Positions 10,501 through 22,608 of a stretch of 64,000 nucleotides of DNA are shown in pieces. Numbering within the stretch: the stretch's first letter is position 1; the number at the start of each line of letters is the position of its first letter. Location: contig WPDH01000060.1 in the NCBI GenBank assembly GCA_019137255.1, positions 372,001 to 436,000 on the forward strand, given 5' to 3'. The position numbers were made by a program, and so were the translations under genes. This DNA is from Corinectria fuckeliana (Eukaryota > Ascomycota > Sordariomycetes > Hypocreales > Nectriaceae). The notes beneath the pieces are model-generated. The model did not search any database, was not told the DNA's origin, and saw only the letters and a program-made list of their open reading frames with translations.

Positions 10501-12552
10501 CTCAGCCAGGTTATTCTGAATGGGCGTTCCTGTGATAAGGACCTTGCACGGAACACCGAAGTTCACCAGGCGAGAATACAGCTGGGATTCACTGTTCTTG
10601 AGGCGATGTGCTTCATCGACAGCTAGCGTTTGCCACTTGATCGATTGGAGGAACTGCCAGTCCTGGAGAATGAACTCGTACGAGGTGACCAAGACATTAA
10701 ACTTGGGCTTCTTTGGGTTGCCATCCACGAGCAATTCGTGTTCGCGGATAATACTTCGGGCATCCTCGGGTCCCAGGTAGACGACATAGTTCATGTCGGG
10801 CGACCAATTATTGAAGGTATCACACCATGCAGGAATGACACTAAGAGGAGCAACGACAAGCGAAGGGCCCTCTTGGCGACGGCAGTTGCGAAGCCAACTT
10901 AGGAACGCAACAGTCTGAACAGTCTTGCCCAGGCCCATTTCATCGGCCAAGATAACATTGTTTCCTCTAGCCCAGTTGAGACAGAGGAAATTCAAGCCTC
11001 GTAACTGAAATTGTCGGAGCTCACCATTCTTGATGTAGTCGGGTTGACTCTCCAGCTTTGTCATTCTTGATCGGGTATCAGGGTTGGTTTCTTTCCGATC
11101 TGACTGCCATGTGCGGGAGGCTCGATCGAGGTACTGATCAATTTTGTCCTGGAATTGGGCACTGATGTCGGCAGCGGCCTCCCACGTACACTCTTCGTAA
11201 GTGAGACCCTTCCATTTGACAAAGTATTCGGGGCCTTCTTCACCATCTCTGACGGCAACGACTCTCTCAACCTTGGTGAAGTCCTCGAAAGCTTCTTCGT
11301 CTCGCTCACGGTCAAGGAAGAACTGCTCCTTGGTCTCGGGCGGAATGTCATCTCCAAACCGGATATCAAGCTCCTGGTCCACGAGTTTCCGGAAGTAATT
11401 TTCGACCTTTCGGAAACCACGCACATTGCGAAGAAGATCGATTGTCTCCCAAGTGTCGTGTAGATGCGACTTGTCCTGCCATTTGATGAAGTATTCAAAG
11501 TCGTTGCGGCTGCAGTCGTATGATAGCTCCAGTCCGGCTTTTATGCGATGGCGCACCACCTTTTCCACATACGGGGAGTTATCCACATAGTCGGGAGCAG
11601 GGGCAAGTTCTTCGTCTTCCTCATCCTCTTCAAAGTCGCTCTCTTCGTATGCACCCTGTTGCACCACTTGCGCGGCCCGACGACTCGACCACCGTTTTTC
11701 AGTAAGGGCTAGAGCCGGCTGCGACTCCCGTTGTAGTCGAGCCTTCTTCTGTAGACTTTTCGCCCGAGCTCCACCGTAATTATCTGAGTCGGATTCCGAA
11801 TCGTTCGTCGATGCTCGTACAGTCGGTGTGCCTATCTTGGAAGCTAGAGTCACTTAGTTAGGTATACCCTGGGTATTGAAGCGTGAGGCCGAGAGGAGGC
11901 TTGGGGATATGGACTTACGAGGCCGGGAAGTCTCCACGCGTCGGCGTTTGGTATTGCGTCGATTGGCAGGTGTCACATCGGAATCAGAGTCACCAGAGTC
12001 AACCTAAGGCATAGATGTTAGAGACTGATTTTTCGAACAGGCGGTCGAGGACCACGTACCATTTTTCGTTGCTCTCTGGGTCGTGTCTGTGAATGCCAGT
12101 TAGTCCCCATAATAGCATGACGGTGAAGAAATTTCAGGTCGTACGCTTCGCCGAAGTCCATAAAGCTCAGGATTGGCTTTGATGTACTCGTCTTCTCCCA
12201 CCGGCGCCTTGCGCTTCGAGGCTCTGTTCGAGTCGGTAGAACTAGCACGCTCTTCCACCACGTCATCGATCTGTGATGGCACGCTCTCCTCCATGTCGAA
12301 GTCGGCGTCATCCGACGCGTTATCCTGGCTGGATTGCTCGCTCTCGGACGCATGGGCATCATCGTTGACGATGTTCAGGGTATGGTTCGCATCGTCCGAT
12401 GGCGACGGGGATGTGTGGTGCAGGGGATGGTCGTCAGCTTCGGGAGAGTCATTATCGTCTGGGTGGCCTCCGTCATCGAAAGTCGAGTCGATTCCATCAT
12501 CTGGCGACAAGTGTCCATTCGAGGGACCCCCTGGAGTAGGGGTGGACATCAT
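7503..12552 (-). CDS. CHD1: CHD1 chromodomain helicase DNA-binding remodeler (five exons)
   Basis: Chd1 slides and spaces nucleosomes behind elongating RNA polymerase II. Exons: 12552-12145, 12086-12060 (27 nt, nine residues), 12003-11919, 11843-7697 and 7641-7503; together 1601 residues. Order of domains: acidic Ser/Asp-rich N-terminus, tandem chromodomains (about 245-425), Snf2 ATPase with DEMGLGKT Walker A and DEAH box, helicase C, SANT/SLIDE region, then a long basic His/Arg/Asp tail with an (Arg-Glu)n run. The C-terminal helical CHCT domain is split by the last intron, joined as KNNFW-DFLAALWP. Without the terminal exon the protein would lack the end of CHCT. All introns have GT-AG ends and all joins keep frame. 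The two chromodomains place it with Chd1/Hrp1/Hrp3 rather than ISWI or Mi-2. Confidence 0.95.
7979..8076 (-). repeat. Low-complexity (Arg-Glu)n-coding tract in CHD1
   Basis: Degenerate hexanucleotide repeats (CGCTCT, CGTTCA and CGATCA variants on the plus strand) encode about a dozen alternating Arg-Glu pairs on the CHD1 strand. They sit in the linker between the SLIDE region and the CHCT domain. Codons vary between units, so the dipeptide pattern is kept better than the DNA repeat. Confidence 0.85.
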
Positions 12553-14463
12553 GGCGGTGTTCGCAAAGGTTGTCTGCTGGAAACGCGACGACGTTAGCTG
12601 ATCATCTCTAGGGGTGGCAGTTCCGATTGAGGGATTATTGGCATGAGCCGAGCCGAGCGATCCAGGAACATCCCGTACATGAGCAGAACATGCAGCAGAT
12701 CATGGAAATAATCCACTTGTCGCATCCGGCGCGAGTTGTAGATGGCAAGGCTGACGTTGAGCCGATACCGCAATTGTGAAGCCAGGGGAGAATGGCGAGA
12801 ACTACCGAGTCGTAGACGCGTCTATGTGATCGAGCAGAATCGGTTCCATCGAAAACATGCACCAGACGCTATACATATAGGCACCGGAGGCTAAGATCGC
12901 GACGGAGTCGGTCGGAGTCGAGACGGGATCGGCGACAGGTGACAGGAAGGCGGTAGACGGGACACAGGAGCAAGGGAAGAAGACGAGGACAACTTACAAG
13001 TCATTAATGAATGACGTTCAGGTGACGACCAGCATCTAGAAGTGGTGGGAGGTTCGTCCGGGGCAGCTTGGCGGGATCGGAGCTGGGACGGGGGGTGGCC
13101 GTGGATGAGGTGTGAAGGTGTCGGCGGGAATGTCACAAAATGCACTGGTGGAGAGGCAGGAAAGAATTGAATGCACGGGGTGAAGGTCCGAAAGCACGGC
13201 CGCGTTTGTACCAAGGCCAAACCTGATTGGGCCGCGCGACAGAACGCATGTCACGTGACTGGCACCTTGATATATCAGGCTTCTATGCGTTGAGCAGGCA
13301 AAATCAAAGTAGGAACAATGGTTTATGGTTTACATGTTGGATTGTTTCCGGTCGGTGGCCTCCGGACATCCCCTACCAACCAAATCCAAACACAATGTTG
13401 TTTTCATCAACTTGCTTACCCTGCAATCTTAGCCTTTAGATCCCAAAAATCCAAAAATTAGATGGGCAAGTGAGTGAGGATTTTGAGGCGCTCACTATAA
13501 AAGCGTTTGGTAGCCGTGATTTATTGATGTGAATCACGGCTATTCGTGGTGGCTTAGATATGTCCACATTGGGCTAATTCTAGTTCGGGGTGCTGTAGCG
13601 GCTGACAATTGATTCAGCGTTTGCCACATCCACATTTGGCTGGCCTTCTCATGAATATGGAGAGTAATAGTGCTTTAATCGGCCAAGATATTGAGAGATT
13701 CCCTAATAGGGCATTGCGTAGAAGCCGGACCATTTGATCTAGGCTCGAAGGCAGCGGTGAGCCCTGTACCTGTGGAACATAAAGCTAGCGGCGAGATGTA
13801 GACCTGCTTTCTGGAGCTATTGGGGAACACGAATAGACCGTCTCAATGCAGAGTGCTGACATTAGTTAGATAAGTCCTCGGGGAACAAGCCCTCAGGGAT
13901 CAATCTTAGAGCCTAATCTAATCCATGGGTAATTTATTCTAGAGAAGGACGGTCGAGAGGATTGACCTCAAGAAACGGACGTCATGGTGCCTGTCACGAT
14001 AGTACAGCTACCAAGGTTAGGTTCCGTTGCATACAAAGAGGGAGAGATTGATACTTAGCCATGGTCTCCTACCTAACAGATCCTGGTTCAGACCAAACTC
14101 CCGCCCCCCACTGCCCTGCCCCGCCAAAGTGGACGATTCACAAGACCAGATAAATTGATGACCACACAACAAGGCACTGGAACGACCACCACAATTCCTT
14201 GTCGCAAAGCCTTGACTGATCCCTTTCCCCTTGCATTTTCCTCTCGCAAGGAGCCTCGTCTAGCACTCTGCGTTCTGCGTGCCCTTCGTTTCCCCCGCGC
14301 GCAAGCCTCTCTGGTGCTAGACTAATCTACAGCGTTCTGTTCTGGAGCTGAAACGAGCCCGTCGTCCATTGTTCCACTTTTCGAAAATTAAAAAAATCCA
14401 ACCCAAACCCCGCCTCGCACTTCGTTGGACTTCACAGCTCTTGTGTCATCGTCGGTCGCAACC
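12553..14463. other. Divergent CHD1/RLI1 intergenic region (1.9 kb)
   Basis: Separates the divergent CHD1 and RLI1 starts, so it should contain both promoters. The last 250 bp before RLI1 is rich in pyrimidine runs (CCCTTTCCCC, TTTTCCTCTC), as is common near fungal transcription starts. No open frame here has a recognisable product. Confidence 0.6.
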
Positions 14464-16557
14464 ATGTCGGACAGGCTCACGCGGTAGGTACCCCCGGGAG
14501 GATGGCTTCGCTGGACGAGAAAGGCGTAGAAGGACAGCTGCTGACGCGGATATCAACAGTATCGCCATTGTCAACAGCGACAAGGTTCGTTCTACGCGGT
14601 CCCGTCAACGCCTCTTGCCCCGCCATCCATACTGACCCGTCCCTCATTAGTGTCGCCCTCGAAAATGCCGTCAAGAGTGCAAAAAGTCTTGCCCCGTGGT
14701 CCGTAGCGGAAAGCTTTGCATCGAAGTCGCCCCGACCGACAAGCTTGCCTTCATCTCCGAGTCTCTCTGCATCGGTTGCGGCATCTGCCCCAAGAAGTGT
14801 CCCTTCGAGGCCATTACCATCATCAACTTGCCCACCAACCTCGAGAGCCAGGTCACCCACCGTTATGGCCCCAACAGCTTCAAGCTGCACCGTCTGCCGA
14901 TGCCCCGGCCCGGCCAGGTTTTGGGTCTCGTCGGAACCAACGGTATCGGCAAGAGCACCGCCCTGAAGATCCTGAGCGGAAAGCTGAAGCCCAATCTGGG
15001 ACGTCACGCCAACCCTCCCGACTGGGAGGATGTCATCAAGCACTTCCGTGGTTCCGAGCTGCAGAGTACGTGGTTTACTGATTGGGCGTCATGCACTTTG
15101 CCGAGCCTCAACTGACCTTGCCGTAGACTACTTCACCAAGCTTCTGGAGGATGATCTCAAGGCTGTCGTCAAGCCTCAGTATGTGGATCAGATCCCCAAG
15201 GCTGTCCGAGGAACCAACAAGAGCGTCCGCTTCTTGATCGACAGCCGTTCTTCCATGGGTAACACTGAGCAGGTCGCCAATGTCCTCGAGCTCAACCACA
15301 TCATGGACCGAGACGTCAACCTGCTCTCTGGTGGTGAGCTGCAGCGTTTCGCCATCGGAACCGTCTGTGTCCAGAAGGCCGACGTGTACATGTTTGACGA
15401 GCCGTCTTCCTACCTTGATGTCAAGCAGCGACTGAGTGCTGCCGCCATCATCCGCTCACTTCTCAACGACAATGGCTACATCATCGTCGTCGAGCACGAT
15501 TTGTCTGTCCTGGATTACCTCTCTGACTACATCTGCGTCCTGTACGGAAAGCCCGCCATTTACGGCGTCGTGACCATGCCCTACTCCGTCCGTGAGGGCA
15601 TCAACATCTTCCTCGACGGTCACATCCCCACCGAGAACCTGCGTTTCCGTGACGAGTCCCTGACCTTCCGCATCGCCGAGACTGCCGACGAGTTTGCCAT
15701 CGACAAATCCCGCGCCTTCAAATACCCCAAGATGGAGAAGAAGCTTGGAAACTTCCAGCTTAAGATCGACACCGGCGACTTTACCGACTCCGAGATTATC
15801 GTCATGATGGGGGAGAACGGAACTGGAAAGACCACCTTCTGCCGAATGCTTGCAGGTGCTCTCAAGCCTGACAACAGGGCCTCCGTCCCCGAGATGAAGA
15901 TCAGCATGAAGCCCCAGACTATCACCCCCAAGTTCGACGGAACCGTTCGTCAGCTCTTCTTCAAGAAGATCAAGCAGGCTTTCCTGTCGCCCCAGTTCCA
16001 GACCGATGTCGTGAAGCCCCTCAAGCTCGAAGATTTCATCGACCAAGAAGTGAAGAACTTGTCCGGTGGTGAATTGCAGCGTGTCGCCATCGTCCTTGCT
16101 CTCGGTATCCCCGCCGACATTTACCTCATCGACGAGCCCTCCGCCTACCTCGACTCCGAGCAGCGTATCATTGCCTCGCGTGTCATTAAGCGATACATCA
16201 TGCACTCCAAGAAGACTGCCTTCATCGTCGAGCACGATTTCATCATGGCCACATACCTTGCCGACCGTGTCATTGTCTTCGACGGCCAGCCTGGCATTGA
16301 CGCCCACGCCAACGCCCCTGAGTCTCTCCTCACTGGCTGCAACTCCTTCTTGAAGAACCTCGACGTCACCTTCCGTCGTGACCCTACCAACTACAGGCCC
16401 CGTATCAACAAGCAGGGCTCGCAGCTCGACCAGGATCAGAAGCTGCACGGCAACTACGTAAGCAAAATCCATTCACATATCTCGTCTTGTTACAGTTTTA
16501 ACTAATCTTGCATAGTTCTTCCTCGAGGAAAATGCTGTTGCCCCCGAGAAGAGCTAA
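14464..16557 (+). CDS. RLI1: ABCE1/Rli1 ribosome-recycling Fe-S ATPase (five exons)
   Basis: Rli1 splits ribosomes after termination and acts in 40S quality control. Exons: 14464-14483, 14560-14584, 14651-15065, 15127-16457 and 16516-16557, giving 610 residues, the usual ABCE1 length. The first two coding exons are only 20 and 25 nt and together encode MSDRLTRIAIVNSDK. Exon 3 begins with the Cys-rich Fe-S domain: CRPRKCRQECKKSC, then CIGCGICPKKCPF. Nucleotide-binding domain 1 has GTNGIGKST, signature LSGGELQR and DEPSSYLD. Domain 2 has GENGTGKTT, a second LSGGELQR and DEPSAYLD. The last exon adds FFLEENAVAPEKS. All introns are GT-AG and 58-76 nt long. Models that miss the two micro-exons would lose the true start and the first cluster's context. 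Confidence 0.97.
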
Positions 16558-17418
16558 GGGCACTTATAACGACAAATTCCCTCCCCATATCGAGGCATAT
16601 CCCGGCGTTTGGGGCGTTCAAAATGGAAATTCGCAAAAGGAGCGCAAGGGCGGACATATCCGTGTTCTGGGAATAGAGGAGCACAGCGCCGGCGAGGACG
16701 ACGATCTGGATGGATAACAACGGCGACGGCAGTAGTATCCCCTGCTGTCTGGTCCTACGAAGACCCGGTCCGCCGCAGGAGTTGATGGCGGACTTTTTTC
16801 TCTATTGTTTTGCGGGTTTGAGTCGTTTGCCCAGCTCAGGATTGCTGGCTTCTCTATCTCTGCATAGTGGCACCACGTAAATACTGGGTAGGAAAGGGGC
16901 AAGGGCGGAACCGGGCATCTTCGTAGATAGAGGGACAACGGGTCAAGCAGGATTACTGCCGTCAAGCAAGTTTCCTACCTCGCGGGAAACAACGCCAGAA
17001 GCAACATGGCTGTCAGTTAGTTAAACCACACGTCAATTTACAAACCAAACCACTGGATCGTCAGAAATGAAAAAAGACCCAGAAAAAGCGAATAAAAAGC
17101 GTGATTAAGAACACCATTTCATAACTAATTACTACAGATATCCTGCCCAAGTATCCCGCTACAGCCGACTTACTTACGAATTACAGGCAAGAAACCTAGG
17201 AAAGGATGGGAAACGTACTAGCCAGGTCGTCGAAAAGGGCTCTGTAAGAAGCAATCCACCACTGCGGCCCCGGATGGACAAAAGCAAGGAAGCGGGAAGC
17301 CTGTACTCGAGAGTCATCTCACCCACCAGCCGTATCGGGGAGGGTTGACGATGCCGTTACGTACGAAATGGGCGAGCGCGCATCTTGCGTGCAAACCTCT
17401 CCTCCGAGACAAAGACAT
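16558..17418. other. Convergent RLI1/PRP40 intergenic region
   Basis: Holds the 3' UTRs of two converging genes. No open frame with a recognisable product is seen. Confidence 0.55.
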
Positions 17419-20003
17419 CTAGTCCTCCTCAATCTCGCCTTCTTCGCTTCCGGAGTGGACGTCCTTGGTGGCAGGCGGCGGCGACTTGGCGCGGGGACGA
17501 GGTTCGCGAGGCGGAGTGCGCTCGCGGGACTTTTCTCTCTTCAATCGCTGCGACACAGGTTAGCTACATCAAGCTTTGCCATCTCGTGGCGGTGAATCCG
17601 TACCTTGGAGTCTCTCGAATCTCGGCGAGTGTAGTCGTCTTCGTCATCAGGACGGCGTCGGCGAGAACCTGATGGGCGTTCATCTCCGTAGGGAAGTTCC
17701 TCATACGAACCTCGGTCAATGCGGCGACGGTATAGCCTCTCCCGCTCATCCTCCCTGTCCCTTCGCTCGCGATCGTAGTGGCCGTCGTCTTCACGGCGCG
17801 GGCGAGGTTGACGGTCGTAATCACGCTCACGGTCCCGTTCACGCTCGCGTTCCCGACGTGGCGGCGGTGATAGACGGCCTCGGTCGGATCCCAGTAGGCC
17901 CTCTGCCATGGTGGACTTGCGGTGGTTGCGCTCCCGCTCGGCAATGGCCTTGCGCCTGTCTGCCTCGTACGCATCTGGCTCCGGACTGCGACTACGTCGA
18001 GATCCACGTCCACCGCTACGATGAGATCGCTCACCTCTAGATCGTTCTCTCTCACGACGGTGCAAGTCTCGTTCAGTAGACATGCGATCGCGTCGCTTAT
18101 AGCTCCGGTCCACTTCGTCTTCCTTCTCGCGTAGTCGGCGCAGATGCTTGTCAAAGGCACTTCGACGAGCATCCTCTGAGGTAATGGCCTGGAACTCGTC
18201 TGATTTCAGGATTCGAGGTCGTACCTTTTCATAAGTGTCACTCAGTGCGATGGGAGGCTCCATGCGCTTCATGTAGCCCCGCAGATCGTCGACGGCTCTG
18301 CGTTGCTGGCGCTCCGACTGTCGGTCATCTTCTCCTCGCTTAGAGATGCGCTTTTCGCGAAGCTACCACCGGATTGTTAGTATGAGCAGGAACATGGGGA
18401 AAGGACAAAAACACATACTCGGTCGAAGATGATGTTAAGAATATGACGATCAATGTTAGCAGTTCGTCGATCATCTTTCATGATAGATAGGAACTCCTCG
18501 ACATCGCTCGTGGGCGTCAGTTCAAACCGCTTGTCCTATGGAGTTGTTAGACTTGTGGCGAGGATTGATTGGGTAGAACGGCAACTCACTTGAAGAACGT
18601 CAAGAACATCATTCCTCGGTCCACGAAGGTTACGCTCCTCCTCTTCAATGACGTCCCAGAAGAGCTCCTGAGGAGTGGAGCCGCCCAGGCCGGCCATGTT
18701 GGTATACCGCTCGTCCTTCTCAATTAAAGTGATGATTTGATTCCACTTCGTCCCGGCGTTGATTTTGCCCCCTTTTCGAAGCTCGCTCAGGAGGGACTTG
18801 AAGGCATCTCGGGCCTTTCGCTCCTTGCGAAACTTTTGGTTCTTTTCTTCCTGCTTGGCATCGTTGAACTTGCGCTCAAGAGCCTTCATATGGTTTTGAA
18901 ACGCAGTCAAGATGTCAAACTTGGTGAGTGTCTGGTACTTTTCATCACTCTGAAAGGGCTGGGTGGATGAGATGATACCTTGTGCGTCAGACCAGCGCGT
19001 GTAAGGTTCCAGGTCGAGTTTAGGAAGCAGATCAAGCAGACCATCCATGGCGTTCTTACGGAGAGTCGTCTGCCGCTCGGCGTGGGCTCTCTTAAGCCCG
19101 ATGATGTACTCCTCGAAAAGCTGGCGACGCTCACTTTCATTATCGGTGGAGCGGAATATAGTTTCGCCCTCGACCATAGGGCGGGCGGTCTTCCAACGGG
19201 TGTAGTAGGCAATTTCAGGATGTCTCTTGAGCATGGTTTCGAAGTCAGCACGAAGTTTGGTAATTCTCTCCTTGGCGCGCTCCTTGTCCTGGATGACCAT
19301 GTCCTGGCCGTATTTCTCGAAAGCGGCTCTTCGGTCCTTGGGATCTTTGATAGCGCGGAACTGGGGGTCTCGGGCCGTCGCTCGAATAGTCTGCTCCCAG
19401 GTCCAGTCAGGCTGGACACCGCTGCGCTTGAGGAGCTTGGCGAAGGCGGCCTCCGCTTCCTCGGCGGTGGCATAGTCGGGGTCATTGGAAGCAGGCACAA
19501 AAGCCTGGGCCTTGGGATCACTCCCGAATGTCAGTTGGCGAGACTCGGGATATATGTCACGCTCATCGCGGCGTTGGTCGTAGGAAGAACCTCCGTAGCC
19601 GCCACGGTCGGCGCCGGGGCCGGGGCCATACGGGGTCGCAGGAGCTGGGGTGGCGGGTTCGCTCGAGGCACCAAGCGCTGTCTTGTAGACGTCGGGCATC
19701 TCCCACGAGCTCTGCTTCGTCTCAGTGTTATACCAGTACTTGCGGCCTCCCTCAGCGGTATACTCCTTCCAGGGTTGGTTCGCGAGGGCGCGCTGTGAGA
19801 CGGGTTAGCAAGCCGAGACCAGTCAAGGCGTGAGCAAGAACAGCGAAGCCCACCTCTGCCGGCGTCATCATATCCTCCGGCTTGGTCCATTGCGTCGCCT
19901 TTGTGGAAGAATTGTAGTAGTATGCTCGTCCGTCGGGAGTGTGGTGTTCTTGCCAAGCCGAGGCTGGCTGGCCGTAGGGCGCGGGAGCCCCGAAGCCGTT
20001 CAT
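17419..20003 (-). CDS. PRP40: Prp40 U1 snRNP splicing factor, WW and FF domains (five exons)
   Basis: Prp40 belongs to the U1 snRNP and bridges the 5' splice site to the branch-point complex. Exons: 20003-19854, 19792-18590, 18535-18419, 18362-17604 and 17547-17419; together 785 residues. WW domain 1 is near residues 15-45 (WQEHHTPDGRAYYYN...TQWTKP). WW domain 2 immediately follows the first intron (PWKEYTAEGGRKYWYN...SSWEMP). A series of FF domains occupies about 130-490. The C-terminal 250 residues are an Arg/Glu/Asp-rich tail with RS, RE and RD dipeptides, ending SGSEEGEIEED. The start at 20003 (MNGFGAP) is favoured over an in-frame ATG further upstream because the family begins just before the first WW domain. 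It is divergently arranged with TRS65, about 0.5 kb apart. Confidence 0.95.
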
Positions 20004-20496
20004 CGCGAGAGCAAGCGTTACGTAGGGGATGAGTTTGCGTAGGGTCCCTCTAGATTTCGCTGCTTCGGACGCGTTCTGATATGGGCGACGACGCGTGGGG
20101 ACTCGTTCAGCTGTGGCCGGGAAATGGCGATGGTGGTGATAGATGGTCGCGATGCGTTGACATTGGAGAGGGCGCATGCAGGTTTGCGAGCAAGCAACTT
20201 TTTGGCGCACGGGCCATGCTTTGTCGCGACCTGATTGCGGCGTAGTTTACAGGCGTTATCCCCTTATGCAACTAAACGACCGGACCGACCACGTCTGCGA
20301 ATACTCAGTACTACGCTCCCATATCAACCGCATCAGGGGAATCTCTACAACTAGGTATCTAGGTAGGTAGGCTTATGCGGCTGGCCCCAAAATAAAGGAC
20401 AACAAAGAAGAGAAAGGAAGTCCAAAAGGAAAAGAAGCCATCTTTTTGTCCAATCTCCGTCTCAGTTATATCCGAGATTTAGGTGCCTTCTTCACA
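20004..20496. promoter_or_regulatory. Shared divergent promoter region of PRP40 and TRS65
   Basis: A 493-bp region between two divergent starts, so both promoters must lie here. It contains an AGGTAGGTAG run at 20361-20370, a motif that recurs in other spacers of this window. Specific factor sites cannot be assigned. Confidence 0.5.
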
Positions 20497-22420
20497 ATGT
20501 CGCAACCCGATGCGGCGCCACCTCCCCTAACAGAGCATCTCACCGTCTTCACCCCCGGGGCAGCGTCCGACTTTGCGGAGCAGTCACAGTTGACGTATTT
20601 AATTCCTTCAGAATCCAATTTGGATCTGGAGGAGGCTTTCAAGAACCTTGAGCTAGGTAAATCCATTTTCGACTCAATAGATGTTCGCAAGTCCCTCTTC
20701 TTCGGTAAGTAAGCCTCGCTTTGGCTCGTCGCTCATCCACGCTCGCTCACCAAAACCAAATGCAGATGAGACCGTCGACGTCCTCCTCGTCTTGAAAACC
20801 CCCTGGATAGATGAGCAGACTTTACGGTCTCACCTCAGCAGGCTTGTCATCTCGCTCGAGGCCCAGATCGTCAACGGCACTGCGCCTGGCCGCGAAAGCC
20901 CGGCCGCCTCAGACGTCATCTTTACGGGCAATGTGACCGACGTCGAGGACCCGATCATTGTTGTAGATGAAGAGGAAGAGGAAGAGGAAGGCGATGGATC
21001 CGACGATGATGAGGACGACGAGGACGACGGCGAGAGTAAGAGCGAGTCGAAAGGCCAAAGCCTCTACGCCGCATGGAAACTGCCAGTCTTTCTCGCCCGT
21101 CCGCGTATCCGCCTATACAGCCCTTCCGTCGTCTTCTCCGCGTCCGCGAGCCTCAAGCCCGAGATCACGACGGATCTCACCTCCCGCGGAAGCGGTTATC
21201 TCCAAAGCGGTGTGCCGGCGGGCTTCAACCTGCTGGAGTCCTTCAGCAACGACGCCGCCCTGGATGGCGTCAAGCCCCGTCTGTCGGCGCTGCGCGTGTC
21301 CCGCGTTGCTCCCGTCACGCGGCCGCAGGACCTCATGAAGCACATCCGCGCTTTGCAGCAGCTCGAGCTCAGGATCTTCCCCGTCGTCCACACCCGGATA
21401 CGCTTCTCGAGACCCAACACAGCGCCGTCAAGTGCGGCCGTCATTGCCCTCCTCGAAGTCGACTTCACGTCTCACTTCAACTGCGAAGTGACGCTCGACA
21501 AAATTGCTTTGTCGATACCGGACAGCACTGTCGAGAGCCTCAACGACGACGTAGGCATGCTGCTGCCTCTGACCTGCGTGTCCCACGACCACATCACCTT
21601 CCTCTACCACATTGCGCCCCACGAGCTGGATGTCACGCCCAAGAACCCTACCCGGGATCTCGACATCACCATCTCCGCCACCGCTCATATTGTGCCGGGG
21701 CGCTGCACCCCCAGCCTGACCATGTCGTGGACTACCAACCTAGACTTTACCACCCCCGTCAACCCCGGCTTTGGCCCGACAGCCGGCTCAGGCATCCAGC
21801 GAGCCCATCGTCCCTCGCAGCTCTCCATCACCGGCCTGGCCGTGCATCCCCTTAAATCCCCGTCCGTCATCCGTCCCGATGCCCTGCCCACCCTCGAGGC
21901 CGCTACCACGAGCACGGAGATTCCCCTTCCCGAACTGGGCATCACCATGACCTTCAAAGGCCCTTCCGAATCGATCCGCCCTGGCGACGTCTTCTCCTGG
22001 ACCGTCTACGTGGTGAATCGCGCGACGCAGAACGATGCCCTCCCTCCCCGCAAGCTTGCCTTGGTCGCGGTGCCCAAGCGCCGTCGGAACGAAGTCCGAC
22101 TGACGCGTCCTCCTTCAACCGGGGGCCGGCGGCGAGGTGAGAAGGAGATTGCCGATGCCGTCATGGACGATAATGTGCTTCACGCCATGCAGAAGAACTC
22201 CATGATTGAAGCAGCGGAGGCTATCTGCCTGAGCGCCGACACGCGGGTAGGACCCCTCGCACCGGGCGCATGCCATGTAGTCGAGCTGCAGTTCCTAGCG
22301 CTTCAGGAAGGCATTGTCGGCATGGAGGCGATACGAGTTGTTGACTTGGGATCGCAGGAGCACGTCGACATTAGAGAGTTGCCAACGATGGTTGTGGGAC
22401 CAGCAGCAGCAGCAGCATGA
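20497..22420 (+). CDS. TRS65: TRAPP II complex subunit Trs65
   Basis: Fungal-specific subunit of the TRAPP II guanine-nucleotide exchange complex that activates Ypt31/32 at the late Golgi. Exons 20497-20704 and 20766-22420 are joined over a 61-nt intron (GTAAGT...TGCAG), giving SLFF-DETVDVLL and 620 residues. The C-terminal half resembles the Trs65 Ig-like domain family (Pfam PF12735): a GITMTFKGP strand, then PGDVFSWTVYVVNR, and a late LAPGACHVVELQFLALQEGIVGMEAIRVVD segment typical of TRAPP II beta-sandwich subunits. A strongly acidic insertion of about 35 residues (Glu and Asp runs near residues 140-175) is probably disordered. The protein ends in an alanine run encoded by a short GCA repeat. 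Its stop lies 188 bp from the convergent SLD3 stop. Confidence 0.88.
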
Positions 22421-22608
22421 ATGTGATTCAATTGCAAAGTCGTTATTCAGCTACCTTGCTCCTCAGAATGATGTGTCATATCTCGAATACCATTATGCAT
22501 ACAGTAGTAATCCTACTGTGATCCCAACGCCGCGTAGTAATGCTGTATCCTCTGTCCTGTATTTGATACGCCAAATGCAAACACCACGTCAATGCTCCGT
22601 CAAACAGC

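Noticed and set aside
15456..16472. 338-codon minus-strand frame opposite RLI1
   Set aside because: It is the complement of the two ATPase domains and shows no independent motif.
18980..19798. 272-codon plus-strand frame opposite PRP40
   Set aside because: It is antisense to FF-domain coding sequence, with no start context or family similarity.
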